Below, in pieces: positions 1-11,400 of a stretch of 64,000 nt of DNA. Source of the stretch: Poa pratensis (taxonomy: Eukaryota > Streptophyta > Magnoliopsida > Poales > Poaceae); the NCBI GenBank assembly GCA_947311845.1, contig CAMZMU010000096.1:14764333-14828332 (forward strand). Reading direction: 5' to 3'. The notes below the pieces were generated by a model that saw only the letters and a program-made list of their open reading frames with translations, was not told the origin of the DNA and did no database searches. How positions within the stretch are numbered: the stretch's first letter is position 1; every line of letters begins with the position of its first letter. The position numbers and the translations under genes are program-made.

Positions 1-442
1 GTGTGTAGGTAGTGTACTTCCGTCCATGGCGGTTTTGTTTCGATCCGCATCGCTGCTCTAGCTGCCGTGCGCTTCGAGGAGCAGAGAATAGGAAGGAGAT
101 TGCCTGGTGAACTCGTCCGGTTTGGCGGGTGGAGGCGAAGGCGTTACCTGTCTGTGGACAAGAGCAAAGTACTCCCGTATGTTGGGCACGTGTGGTTCGC
201 GGCTACACTTGCCAAGCCTCTTTAGTTTGGTCCGTGTTAATTCGCAAAAAAAAAAAATTTAGTCCGTGTTTGCCACACTTTAAAATTCTCACACTTCAAC
301 AGAGAACAGCTTTGGCTCCCGAACTCGTATGATCCTGCCTGATTAAAAAAATTAAATACAGTAAAACACTTCAAATGGCCACTGATTTATATCACAAATG
401 TCATTTCATCACGAAAACTTGCAGATATGTACAAAAGTTGTA
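1..442. other. No gene recognised
   Basis: Mixed-composition sequence. The only open frame here is short, contains a lysine run from a poly-A stretch, and has no recognisable domain. I see no convincing gene. Confidence 0.5.
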
Positions 443-695
443 CTCCATCCGTCCCCAAATAGGTGGCTTATAAGTTGACTCAAAAAGTCATCATTTTCTA
501 TCTTTGACCAAGTATTTATACAAAAATATGAAGAATTACAATACCAAATCAATATCAGTCTATTTACCATAAGATACATTTTCACAATATATTTATTCCA
601 CATTGCAACTATTGTTATATTTTTTATTTGATAAAATATAAAAAATATTGACTTCTTGACTGAGTTTATACGCCATCTATTTAGAGACGATGGAG
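443..695. mobile_element. Stowaway-like MITE
   Basis: The ends are inverted: CTCCATCCGTCCCC at the left and the complement of a CTCCATCGTCTC-type end at the right. TA dinucleotides flank both sides (441-442 and 696-697), the target duplication of Tc1/mariner-type MITEs. The inside is AT-rich and non-coding. Length is 253 bp. Terminal type and TA duplication are seen; the family assignment rests on known Stowaway structure. Confidence 0.8.
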
Positions 696-697
696 TA

Positions 698-2330
698 TAT
701 GTTTGTTTCTAAAAAAATCATATTTCTTTGAATGATTTACTTTTTTATTTTTTATCAGGCAGGAGCATATGAGATCGGGTTCCAAAGTGAATTTCCGTAT
801 CTTCCAACTCCATTTGTTCAAAAGGTCTAACAATGTAAAGTTGGCTCAAGTTTTAAGAAAAAAGACTAACATGTACTAATACAAAATCAATACCATAGAT
901 ATGTAAAGAAATATATCCTTTTTCTGAAAATGTCAAATTTTAAATTGTTTCAATTTTGAAAATCTTATAGTTCCTACTTTCATGGACGGCGGTACAATCT
1001 GTCCTAGACTAAAAAACAAAAGTTCACTCTATAACCAATTGTTCATAGGTTAACTTTTGCCACACTTCATGACATCAATTTTTTTGCATTACTTTTACGA
1101 CTGCCATACTCATATCGAATTTACATTTGGCAAAAGTGTGGCCTGAACCAATCAGCCATGTGGTGTCCATGAGTTCTAGTTATGCACATTTCAAGTGCTC
1201 TAGATAAATACGTGTGCTACTGAGTTACCATATTAGAAAGGTTTGACGGTAAATGTGGAGGTATCTACTGTACTTCATCCGTCCCCAGATATTAATATCA
1301 GGTCAAATTTAACTTTCTTGTTAAGTTCGACTAAGTCGACAAAAATATGAAGGTATCGTCGACCCTACTACCCTCGAAGGAGTGGTGGTTCCCGAAGGCC
1401 TAACACTTGCGCAACATCGATACATCTCTCACGCATGCGTCGCCTTACATTTCTTATGTGTCATTCGTGATACTCAACAAGGAAGTAGAAGCACCTGCAA
1501 CCTATCATCAAGGAGAAACACAAAATAAATGCATGATACAAAAGGCATCTTTTACTCATTAGTTACTCAAACCCATAAAAAAACATCAATGAATATGAGC
1601 CAAACAAATACACAGAATAATTACATAATATATATTAAAATTAAATAGCTAAAACAATATGTGTCATTTATTTGAACTTAATCTAATACAATATCTTACA
1701 ATAATATTTTGCTATCAACAATGAATGAAATAAATGCAAGATATAGAGAGTGCGTGAAATTGAACAATCATTAAATCTATATAAGCACACGCATTTAAGA
1801 CCACATAGAGGAATATGAAAAAATATTGCATACCAAGTGTACATATGTTTACAATAATAAATATGAGGAAACATTAATTTACAGATATACACTTAATGAG
1901 TTGTTGATCAATATCATATAGTTTATGGTGGCTATATCTAAACTAATGTTGCAATGACAAATATGACATAATTAGATGGTACAAAAGAACGCCATATACT
2001 TACTAATCTAAGATATTATGTCACCTGAAAAAAGCACCATAAATATATATATGGTAACAAAGAAAACATAAATTAATAGATAGTGTTTGTAATTTTTTTG
2101 AAAATATAATATGTGACGTATAATATAACTTAACACGCTAAAATATCTCACAATATTTTTTTTCGATCAACCTTATGCGTTAGGAAACAAATGCATGGTA
2201 CAATCAATGCATGATATTTAATCGGGCTTGTTCCTTCATAAACAAATCATAAAAAGATATATGCGCATTAAATTAAAGATATGCATCAATGTAGTGAATG
2301 GATGGAGGAAATCAATGATTTGGTGCTGGC
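698..2330. other. AT-rich intergenic stretch upstream of the cysteine-rich peptide gene
   Basis: No gene recognised. It includes a degenerate one-ended MITE-like stretch near 1273-1350. A similar stretch recurs at about 3222-3300 on the other side of the small peptide gene, so a short duplication may bracket it. The rest is low-complexity AT-rich sequence. Confidence 0.5.
1349..1512. repeat. Dispersed ~165-bp repeat, copy 1
   Basis: A second copy lies in the same orientation at about 5923-6090. Both begin GAAGGTATCGTCGACCCTAC and continue with the same text, apart from scattered substitutions, through a GTGTCATTCGTGATACTCAA motif. No coding potential is seen. It may be part of a larger unknown element. 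Confidence 0.7.
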
Positions 2331-2332
2331 CC

Positions 2333-2340
2333 TATAAAAG
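2333..2340 (+). promoter_or_regulatory. TATA box of the cysteine-rich peptide gene
   Basis: TATAAAAG lies 83 bases before the start codon at 2423, a usual distance for a plant core promoter with a short leader. Confidence 0.6.
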
Positions 2341-2422
2341 ACGCACAGATGAAATTGCTAGAAGGGATCCCATGTAGGTGACATAAGAAGCATAAAAAAT
2401 ACAAGCCATCTCTTCTCGTATT

Positions 2423-2844
2423 ATGGCACTCATCACTAGCGAAGCAAGGATGGTTATGTACAAAAGTACAATTGCTCTCTTTGTCGTTGTGCTGATGTCT
2501 TCTATGTTGCCCTCATGTCATGCAAGTATGCAACAATCTCCTAGTTTACTCTCCAATTTGCATATGTGAACAAATCAAGCTATATTCTTGTTTTTAACTT
2601 TGTCTAAAAGATATTATTTTGTTAATGATGTATTTTTTCATTTTTAGCTGGAGAATGGAAATGCAAGGCTTTAAGAAACTGTGATGCTACGTCATGCTGG
2701 AATGATTGTAAAGAAAAAGGATATGATGGTCACAATTTTAGTTCCAAATGCACTATAAGTAAGGATAAGTGTTGCTGCCAGTTATGGACAAGATGCCAAA
2801 ATGAGATCATCGATAGTTATCATGTTTATGTAAAACAACGTTAA
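2423..2844 (+). CDS. Secreted cysteine-rich (defensin-like) peptide, two exons
   Basis: I built this gene by hand; it is too split to appear as a long open frame. Exon 1 is 2423-2525, the intron is 2526-2647 (GT...AG), and exon 2 is 2648-2844, giving 99 residues. Residues 10-34 form a classic signal peptide: a basic/polar start, a hydrophobic core (IALFVVVLM), then PSCHA. The mature part has nine cysteines spaced C-x5-C-x4-C-x3-C-x13-C-x6-CCC-x5-C. The intron falls right after the signal peptide, as is typical of defensin-like (DEFL) and related small secreted peptide genes. An in-frame ATG at 2450 may be the true start, giving a more standard 90-residue precursor. A TATA box and a polyadenylation signal frame it. 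The odd cysteine number and the CCC run do not match the textbook plant defensin pattern, so the subfamily is unknown. Antimicrobial or signalling function would be a guess. Confidence 0.75.
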
Positions 2845-2846
2845 TG

Positions 2847-2852
2847 AATAAA
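2847..2852 (+). terminator. Polyadenylation signal AATAAA
   Basis: A perfect AATAAA begins 3 bases after the stop codon of the cysteine-rich peptide gene. This is close, but plant signals are loose and others may be used. Confidence 0.4.
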
Positions 2853-2859
2853 ATTGTTC

Positions 2860-4854
2860 CATGTAATTGATCAATATGCAATCAACGCATTAATTGATCC
2901 TCCTTGAATGATTTGTGTTTCTTATTGGGTTGTCCTTTGCCAGTTTTTCGGTTACCGCTCCATGAAAATTGAAAATGAATATTGTACTATCGTCATGTTC
3001 CATTCGACACATGAAAAGGTTGTTAGGGTTATGCCTGTCATACCAAACACCTAATGTTAGTCAACCAAGACAACCCTCAGAACTTTCTAAATTATGTATG
3101 TCCAGCTACATAAACATGAAGAGTTTAGTGTTTGTTTCAACATGACTTAAAGAAATAGTTTGCTTTAAGCTACCAGTCAAAAGTTTTACGGCATAATGTG
3201 GAGGTGCCTACGTTGCTACTTCCTCCATCCCAAAATATTAATATCTAAGGAAAAATAAACTTTCTTGGAAAATTTGACTAAGCTGGCAAAATACGAGCAT
3301 GCACATAAGGGTGGGTCCACCATGAGCGCAAGGTACGCTTATCCGGCAATAAATTTGTAAGTTAATACGAGGCTAAGGATTTGATCGTTAGGTTACCCAG
3401 GACACAATCTTGTATGCATGTTTTTGCCCTTGGATGAAAATAGGTAACATCTCAGCTCATTTTGTGATGGTTTTGATTTAGTGAATATTTTGCTCCATAT
3501 GAGAGATTGTGCTGAGAATATGACTTATAGAGGGTTCGCCTTAATTATAAGATCATGCATGTCGTTAAGGCCACGAACTAGCCATTTTGCTAGGTACGAC
3601 ATGGTTGTCTCTTGTGCTTCGTGCAACGGTGCCTACGCCATGGCAGCTGGGCATCAAGGTATGGTCATCCTGGTAACATGGGCCTCACCATGTTCAGTCC
3701 ATATTCGGGTTGACGGAGGAGTCTAGGCTTCATAGGGCCCACGCTTTTGGTTCCGTGGCCCATGTCACCTTGTATTTAAGTTTTTCATATACTCCTCAGT
3801 GGCCGCTAAATCACCAGTGATTTTGTTGCAAAACTTATCGTTTGAGCCGAATGCGTTTGTTTCTCGAGCAGACCTCACCCGACACTGTCCTAATTGGGTT
3901 GTGAGTAAAATGCGAAGGGTACATGGAATTCTTGGAAGGTAGAGATAGTAATTAAGCCGAGTGACATTTACCTCTTGAGGAAGAAACGCCATAACGGTGA
4001 GTCGTTACTAGGGTAAAATAGCCTCGTGGCATTCGGTTGATCCTGAGTGACGGGGCCCAACTAGTTTCCCGGCTAGGTGTGTGTCATGCTTCCTGACCGA
4101 GCACCTGAGTCTTATCTTGGGATGGAGTACATCCTAGAATCTGGTGGGAAGGCAATGTGGGTCAACTCAATAGCATAAGTAATCCCTACTTACTCTAATT
4201 CATGTTTTACGATTCATCGTCGTGATTATGGGATCATATCCATACCCTTGTTCGAATTTTGTAGCGGGGAAGTAAAAGGCTGAAGGGTCTTGTTGGAAGT
4301 GATGATGCAACCAAAATTTGCTCGGTCTTAGGTTTTGCGATATGAAGTTGTTTCACTTGACGGCGACTCAACATGTTTGATATGCTGTAGAATCCAGGAA
4401 CACTAAGGGCACATATCATGGAAGTTATTTATTTCTCGGGTAGGGACATTTTCAACGCATAATTGGGCCGATGTCCTTCAAAGTTTGGCGATCCATCACT
4501 GTTGTTATGGATATTCATGAATAGACCCTGGGCAGGGATTGACTTGAGATAATAAACTACCATCTAGAGGGATAACTGATTCCCATATCCGAAGGTTTGC
4601 GACCCTTCGTGGCTATGTTAGTAAACCCTACAACGTATGTGAGCGAACTAATAGACCAAAAAACATGTTCTTGGGACACCGTGGCATTCATGGAAAATTA
4701 CCGCTCACAAATGTGGAGGCATCAACACTATTCCACTTCGACAATTCATCATAACAACTACTGAGCATGGCGATACGAGAATTTGAGGGTCATTCCATAG
4801 GATAAACTTACATGATGATTGTTTGGATTACAAGGTATGGTAAAATTGGCTTGA

Positions 4855-4885
<31 letters not shown>

Positions 4886-5100
4886 GGAGTGTCGTAGATA
4901 ATCCTAGGAAGAGAAATACTGGACCAATAAGTGGAAGACGAAGTTTTGTAAATATATATTTTTATTCCTTTGACGATTTGTGAATCAATATGTTTCATTG
5001 CTTAGTGTTCTGGTTGACGTAGTATGTATTCTTCATCACCATGCCCATTTTTTCATGGAAAGATGTGATTCCTTTGAGGCACTATGTTCTAGAGTGCAAC
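2860..5100. other. Intergenic, no gene recognised
   Basis: The open frames are short, have no domain and show no convincing splice structure. It contains a MITE-like fragment (about 3222-3300) and a poly-G tract. Confidence 0.5.
4857..4884 (+). repeat. Poly-G tract (28 G)
   Basis: An uninterrupted run of 28 G. Such tracts can form quadruplexes and are error-prone in sequencing, so the length is uncertain. Confidence 0.9.
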
Positions 5101-5103
5101 ATG

Positions 5104-5358
5104 TTGAGGTGTGTGTGGGTCTTGATTGAATGTGAGATCATCGATTACCTTGCAACAAATAATTATGAAGTCGTGAAGGCATAACTCTTCTTTAGCATGG
5201 AGTCATTATCACATGAAAACTTCTCCAATACAGTTCTCACGCCTTGGGGACAATTTTAACTGTACGTAAAGCAATTCATGATTCACGGTGAGACTTTTAT
5301 AGAATTCAGTGAGCACTTTCCGTTTCATTAATGATTTTACTTAAGAGATCCACGACTT
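5104..5358. repeat. Direct duplication, copy 1 (no MITE insert)
   Basis: It starts GAGGTGTGTGTGGGTCTTGA and matches 5473-5856 along its length. At 5160-5161 it has the unoccupied TA where the second copy carries a MITE. Confidence 0.8.
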
Positions 5359-5472
5359 GTTTAGGTCGGTACGAAGAAGACCGTGCAGTGGACGTCCACG
5401 CCGACACGACATGCAAGAAAGTTAACTTTGGTGCTGCTTTTTCTTAATTGCATGTGAAGGGAGGTCGTCTAG

Positions 5473-5856
5473 TCGAGGTGTGTGTGGGTCTTGATTGAAG
5501 GTGAGATCATCAATTATCTTGCAATTAACAAATACTCCTCCGTTCCAATTTAATTGACTTGCTATCCAGCAAATATGGATGTATCTAGACATGTTACATG
5601 TCTAGATACATCCACATGTGGTGGATAGCAAGTCAATTAAATTGGAACGGAGGGAGTAACTGTGAAGACGTGATGGCATGACTCTTCTTTTTCATGGAGT
5701 CATTATGACATGAAGACTTCTCCAAGATAGTTGCCATGCCTTGAGGGTAATTTGAACATCACGTCAAAAAAGCAATTCACAATTCACGGCGAGATTTTAT
5801 AGAATCCTATGAGCATTTTCCATTTCATTAATGATTACTTAAGAGGTCCATGACTT
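5473..5856. repeat. Direct duplication, copy 2 (with MITE insert)
   Basis: Same text as 5104-5358 with substitutions, interrupted by a 122-bp MITE at 5535-5656. The copies are about 115 bp apart. Neither encodes a recognisable protein. Confidence 0.8.
5535..5656. mobile_element. Stowaway-type MITE with TA target duplication
   Basis: Near-perfect inverted repeat along the whole element: CTCCTCCGTTCCAATTTAAT at the left, its complement ending GGAACGGAGGGAG at the right. It is flanked by TA at 5533-5534 and 5657-5658. The matching empty site in the neighbouring duplicate shows the insertion directly. Confidence 0.92.
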
Positions 5857-5922
5857 CAAATAAGAGATGTCGTTTGTCCAGGTACCGTTGAAAATTGCAT
5901 ACGTGCTTTGGTTCTTATCATT

Positions 5923-6090
5923 GAAGGTATCGTCGACCCTACTACCCTCGAAGTAATGGCGGTTCCCGAAGGCCTAACACTTGCGCAACATCCATACATC
6001 TCTCACGTGGGCGTCGCCTTACATTGCTTAGGTGTCATTCGTGATACTCAACAATGAAGCACATACACCGACAACATTATCATCTAGGAG
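5923..6090. repeat. Dispersed ~165-bp repeat, copy 2
   Basis: Same orientation and content as 1349-1512, with scattered substitutions. Confidence 0.7.
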
Positions 6091-6339
6091 ATCAGTTCTT
6101 CTACATTTACAACTGCTCACATAATCCACAAATGACGATCATCTAGTCGGAGGCACCTACTATTCAAAGTTTCAAACCCTAATACTGTACCGCTACAAAT
6201 CGATTTGAATCTCAAAATAGCATGATTTTCACCTTAAAGACCTTTTTTTTCTCTTCTCTCTTTCTTCACTTGGCTCACCTCGATTTTTCAATCTAAAAAA
6301 AAGAAAAAGAAAACTAGATTTTTCTCTCCTTTAGACCAG

Positions 6340-6720
6340 GACGCGTGCTCAGTTTCAGACCGATCGGGCGTCAGTGCGTGACGCAGGCGGAGAAGGCAAG
6401 TCAGCCTCTATCCCCAACCCACGCGCCGCCGGTGGCGGCGACCACCACCGGAGCTCTCGAATCCACACCGGTACTCCTCTTTCCCGTGCCTTTATCTCTC
6501 TCTGCTCCCTCCCGAGTCCCCTGACCTAACCAATTCGGCTCAAAACCTCTCGCGTAGTCTAGCATCGTGCCCTACAGCTGCCGCCGCGCCTCACCTTAGC
6601 GCCACCGCCGACGCCTCAATACCGCCCCCCGTCCCCGTTCTTCCTCGCCGGATATCGCGAGCCATGGGCGTTCGCGGTATTCCTCGTCGGGACATCGCGA
6701 GCCGTAGGGTTTCTAGGTAT
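6340..6720 (+). promoter_or_regulatory. GC-rich probable promoter and 5' leader of the MBD gene
   Basis: A sharp rise in GC and CpG after AT-rich sequence, with CT-rich microsatellite-like stretches (TTTATCTCTCTCTGCTCC) typical of grass 5' leaders. Possible splice donors follow (for example GGTACTCC near 6471 and GGTATCC near 6717). The coding exon begins at an acceptor at 8487, so at least one 5'-leader intron is likely. The exact transcription start cannot be read from the sequence. Confidence 0.4.
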
Positions 6721-6782
6721 CCAGTGATCCCCTTAATTGCCACTGACATTCACACGGCGACTTCTGGATGTGCCGGTGCACA

Positions 6783-6925
6783 ACCTAGATCCGCCCCTGG
6801 CTGATGCGGAGATCTGCATGCTAGCACACAAATTTCCTCGGCTGCTGCGGCCGGTACGCCATCTAGATCCGCCCCTGGCTGATGCGGGATCTGCTTATTG
6901 TGTCTAACACACAAATTCGACCACT
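6783..6925. repeat. Imperfect tandem repeat, ~75-bp unit, two copies
   Basis: Both copies begin CTAGATCCGCCCCTGGCTGA and end near an ACACACAAATT motif. It lies in the presumed leader intron of the MBD gene. Confidence 0.75.
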
Positions 6926-6949
6926 GTAGAGTGCCGAGGAACATTCAGC

Positions 6950-8487
6950 TTGCCGCAGGTGAATTATGAGTGTTCTTCTTCAACCTATTAAAAGAAGCTA
7001 TATACATTGTGAAGCTTAAGCTCACATAAACCGGATAGAAGCCTGCACCATAAATATTTTGTCATCTCCACAATAGCTCTAGCTACATACAAACTTTTAA
7101 TAAGTGCTAGACGCTGATTGAGCGTTTTGCCTCCGCTTTTCCCTTCTCTGAAGGATTAAAGCGGGCATTTTGACTCCACTCAGAACCTAAGCTAGCTTAA
7201 GCAAGGCGCGCTTTTTATAACCTTGGCTACTTACGAGTTACGAAGCAATATAAAATCAAATTGCCATGAGTGCTGCATGTGTGTTCTAACCTAGTCATTT
7301 CACTTAAGCAGGCCACATTGTTAAATTGTCTACCACAAATATGACTGGCAAAAGGATGAATGCTTTTATGAATCCACTATTTATAGAACTGGCGACTAAA
7401 CAATGCTGTAAATTGAAAGCCCTAGGGCTGGTATCACAGTCGACCTACTCCATGGGGCAGGTCTCTTTGAATCGTCTATTCTTTTCTCATTTACAGCCAT
7501 ACATGCACTTCCCAACCACGTTCCTCAAAATTCCACATAAGTATTTAGTCGATTCCTTTCCCATTCATTGTTTAATATACATGATTCGCTCAGCAACCAT
7601 CTACTTCAACATTTGCCTCTACTTTCCTGACTTTCGAACTCTCTACCTGGATAGTGATACTCTTCTCCTTTAGCAATCTGGTTTTGAATAGAATGCGTAG
7701 TAATAACAGTTGTATTACATATTGTTCTTGTGAAGTCACATTATTGAATAAATAATCTTTTTTTTGCGGGTAATATTCTATAAATAATCAAACTGGGTTT
7801 AGCATTGGCGCCGGAAAAATTGTATCGGTTACTAAAAGATCATTTATGATGCATGTCTTGCTCCGTTATCCATTCTAAATTTGTGTGGATTCAGAACAAG
7901 TCCAGCTGTGTCAGTTTTGTATGTTTCTACTTTATTACTGAAGAAATTATATAAGATCATATGCAACATTCTCTTTATTCAGTCTATTGTTTGCACTAGT
8001 CAAAGGCTGTGCATGCATTTGCACAGTGATTCAGTGATTGTAAATTTGTAATATTTCATCTATGTTAAGAGTTACTCCCTCTGTTCCAAATTAGATGACT
8101 TCCATTTGTCTAAAAGTGGATGTATCTATACTTGTAACATGTCTAGATACATGCACATGTGGACAAATGGAAATCATCTAATTTGGAACGGAGGGAGTAC
8201 TTGATAAGTATCTACATGGGAGGGTTTTGTTGTTAATCCTGATATTTCCACACAATAGTTGGACACTGTTTAAGATAATTGTTGGAAGACAAAGAGTTCA
8301 TTTTGTTTAGCTTCACCGTGCAGTTAATTTGAGCCACTTTGTTGATATCTATCAGAGCTAGGCATTTGCTTTCTTGAAATATGCATGTTCAACACCATAT
8401 TTGTAACAGGTTTTAATGATTACAGATACCAACTGCAGGTATCTAGGTCCTAATAATTTGGAAGTTGGCGCAAAAAATTATTTGCAG
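6950..8487 (+). other. Probable 5'-leader intron of the MBD gene
   Basis: AT-rich with no supported coding exon. It ends in TTTGCAG at 8481-8487, five bases before the MBD start codon. It holds one MITE (8075-8197). Confidence 0.45.
8075..8197. mobile_element. Stowaway-type MITE
   Basis: The left end CTCCCTCTGTTCCAAATTAG and the right end GGAACGGAGGGAG form a long inverted repeat. TA duplications lie at 8073-8074 and 8198-8199. It is 123 bp long and related in its ends and centre to the MITE at 5535-5656. Confidence 0.9.
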
Positions 8488-8492
8488 AACCT

Positions 8493-11400
8493 ATGGACAG
8501 TTCTAAATCTCCTCAACCATTGAAGAAGAGCCGGACTACATTGTCTGGTACGGATGGGCACCAGTTTGAGAACGACGAGTTTCAGTCTGAAACACTAGAT
8601 AAAGGGCAAGATGAATTTGGAGAAGACAATTCCCCATCTTTGCAGAATTCGATTGGTCCTAACTATCGTGGATCGCCATGTATTGGGGCATTCACTATCC
8701 AGTGCGCAAAGTGTTTCAAATGGAGACTTATTCCAACAAAAGAGAAGTATGAAGAGATACGCGAGCATATTATACAGGAACCTTTTGATTGCGAACGAGC
8801 ACGTGAGTGGAGACCTGATGTAACATGCGACGATCCAGAAGATATATCTCAGGATGGAAGCAGACTCTGGGCTATCGACAAACCCAATATTGCACAAGCC
8901 CCTGCTGGATGGGAAAGGCAGATTAGAATAAGAGGTGAAGGAGGCACCAAATTTGCTGATGTGTGAGTGATGCTTTTCTTCCACTGCCTATTTGCTTTTT
9001 GTCAGGCTATTTCTGCAAGGATATGAATTTCATTTTTTGCTGTCTACTGCCTTACCTTCAAATGTTGAAATCAGTTTTTGATGAACATGGAAATAACAGA
9101 AAATCGGCCAATTAACCTGCACATCGCCTCCACTAGTTTCACTTTTTCTCACATCAACTGTCACAGTTTGTTTGTGTTTTATAGCAGTTTTACAATTAAT
9201 GGTTTCCTTCATAACAAGTTATTAGCATATTTTCTTTAAAAAAACGTATTTATTACTACACCACACCTTATCTGTGTTGCATGTATAAATCAATTCTCTG
9301 TATGTCTCAGTTACGAAGAGTTGAAATCGTGAATATAAAAACTACCATTGACCCCCTTAAAACATATTATGTTACTTGTCTGCAACGGTGATCACTTGAT
9401 ACCATGGTATCTGAGTGCATTGCTAACTGGAAAACTAGTTTCTTAGTTACCCTTGCGCCTGGTGCGACGTATGTCAACTGTCCAGGTTGCCCCCCTGAAC
9501 TTCAGGGAAGTGTGGGGGACTTCTCCATATCAAGATGTTAGACTATTGTAGAATGGGTGCCTAGTTTGTGCTAGATTGCAATCACTAGTTGCTTAGTTGC
9601 ACTTGGCATCTTGGAGGATGCAGAACTTGTATAAAAAGCCCATCCCACTTTTTCTTGTTGCTTCAATTAACTGAGGAAAGATAATTCTAGCAAGGGATAA
9701 CATTTATCCTTGACATGTTTTTGTAATCGACTTCTTGTCGTTGTTCTTGATGGTGGAAGTAATTAGTCTTGTCCATGTAGAGCCGTGGAGTAATGATTTT
9801 CTGCATCAGTAAACCATAGCACGCGCACTTAAAAATCCGTCGACCAACCGGATACTAGCACCCGTTGGCATTGTTGTAAGAAGACAACCAGACCAAGTGA
9901 ATTCATGGTGCAGAATTAATTCCGGCTCAGGTGTGCAGGTTGACGCTGCCGCAGCCCACCAACGCTTGGTTTCTAACACATGTACGTGTAGTTTTGGCCA
10001 TTTCTAGAAGTTTTGCCTGCCCCTTGTGGTTCGCCACTTGGCTAATAGTGCATTTGCATGGCCAGTCTAGGTTTCCGTGCTCTCTTGTGCAGTGTTTGCT
10101 GTATTCTGAAGCAATTATGTGAAAGGAGATAGTAGTTTATGCTGATGCTTATCAGTTCAACGCTTCCATGATGGAGTTTTGCTGTGTAGACATCTTTTTT
10201 TTAGCAAAGTTTTCGATGTAGTCATTGTGATCAATCATTGAAAAGAGAGACCAATAACTTCAGTCGATCCGGCAGCATCAGCAAAAACAACTGTTGATTG
10301 GAGTCATATATGATGCAGATAGGAATTGGGCAACGGAAGGTTTGAACAGCGTAAAATAAGGGGAAAGACCCACTTAGTTCTCATCACCAAAAGTAATATG
10401 AAATGTCTTAGTTAACGGACATTTCATGTTGTTTCAGAACAGGATTCCATGCCCATTCAATTTAACACGTTTGTAATGTAACAATATCAGATTCTTATGC
10501 TCTGAGATGATATATATGAGTGGTAAATGAAACTATCTACCTTCTGCCGAATTTAGCAAATGATAAGTAGTGCACAAACAAACTATTATAAATCTATACG
10601 GTTATAATTTTGGACCCACCAAAATAAGTATGTGGATTTTCTCTTCTCTTGATTAATGTGTAAATTTTTGGACTTTCATTTTTAACAGCGTTGTAAATTA
10701 AAGACAATGTATATCCTCCTAAAAAAGTAACATTTCACATGTTGTAATATGAACATCTACATTCCTTGCTACTGTTGCTGAAATGATCAAATTCTCTTTA
10801 TCTTGGGTCAGGTACTATACTTCTCCTGCTGGGAGGAAACTGAGGTCACTGGTTGAAGTTGATCGGTATGTAATGCACATTTACTCAATTTTTCCCTTCA
10901 GCACCATTCTTTATCTGTTATTGAGCTCCTCAAAATTTTAGGCGAAGTTACAACATCTTGATGCTTCACTTGCACTGCAAATTAATTTCACACCACTTAT
11001 GCTGCTTTCTTCTCCAGTTCTTATAACTGGAGATTGCAATTAATTTCACATGACTTGCTTGGAAGTACTTACTAATGAAGTAAATTCATATTGAAGAAGT
11101 ATAACACACATGTGTATAAGTGGTATATAGGAGTCGGAGTATGTACTTCCAACAGTACAGAATCATTTTTCATAAATAGCATTCCAAAATAAATTAGAGA
11201 TGGATTGCTACCTACTAGTATGTGGGAAGGTACACTCACAAGCGTAATTAATCTGTTTGGAGATTTAGGTCTATTCACATTGTGTGCTTTGACAGGTCTC
11301 TCTTATAGGCGTCGTGCGAACTCATAGTAATGGGATTCTTTTTAATTCATATTGATAAAGAAGTATAACGCACATGTGTATAAGTGGTATATAGGAGTCG

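Noticed and set aside
129..332. 67-codon open frame at the left edge
   Set aside because: Lysine run from poly-A, no domain, no supporting signals.
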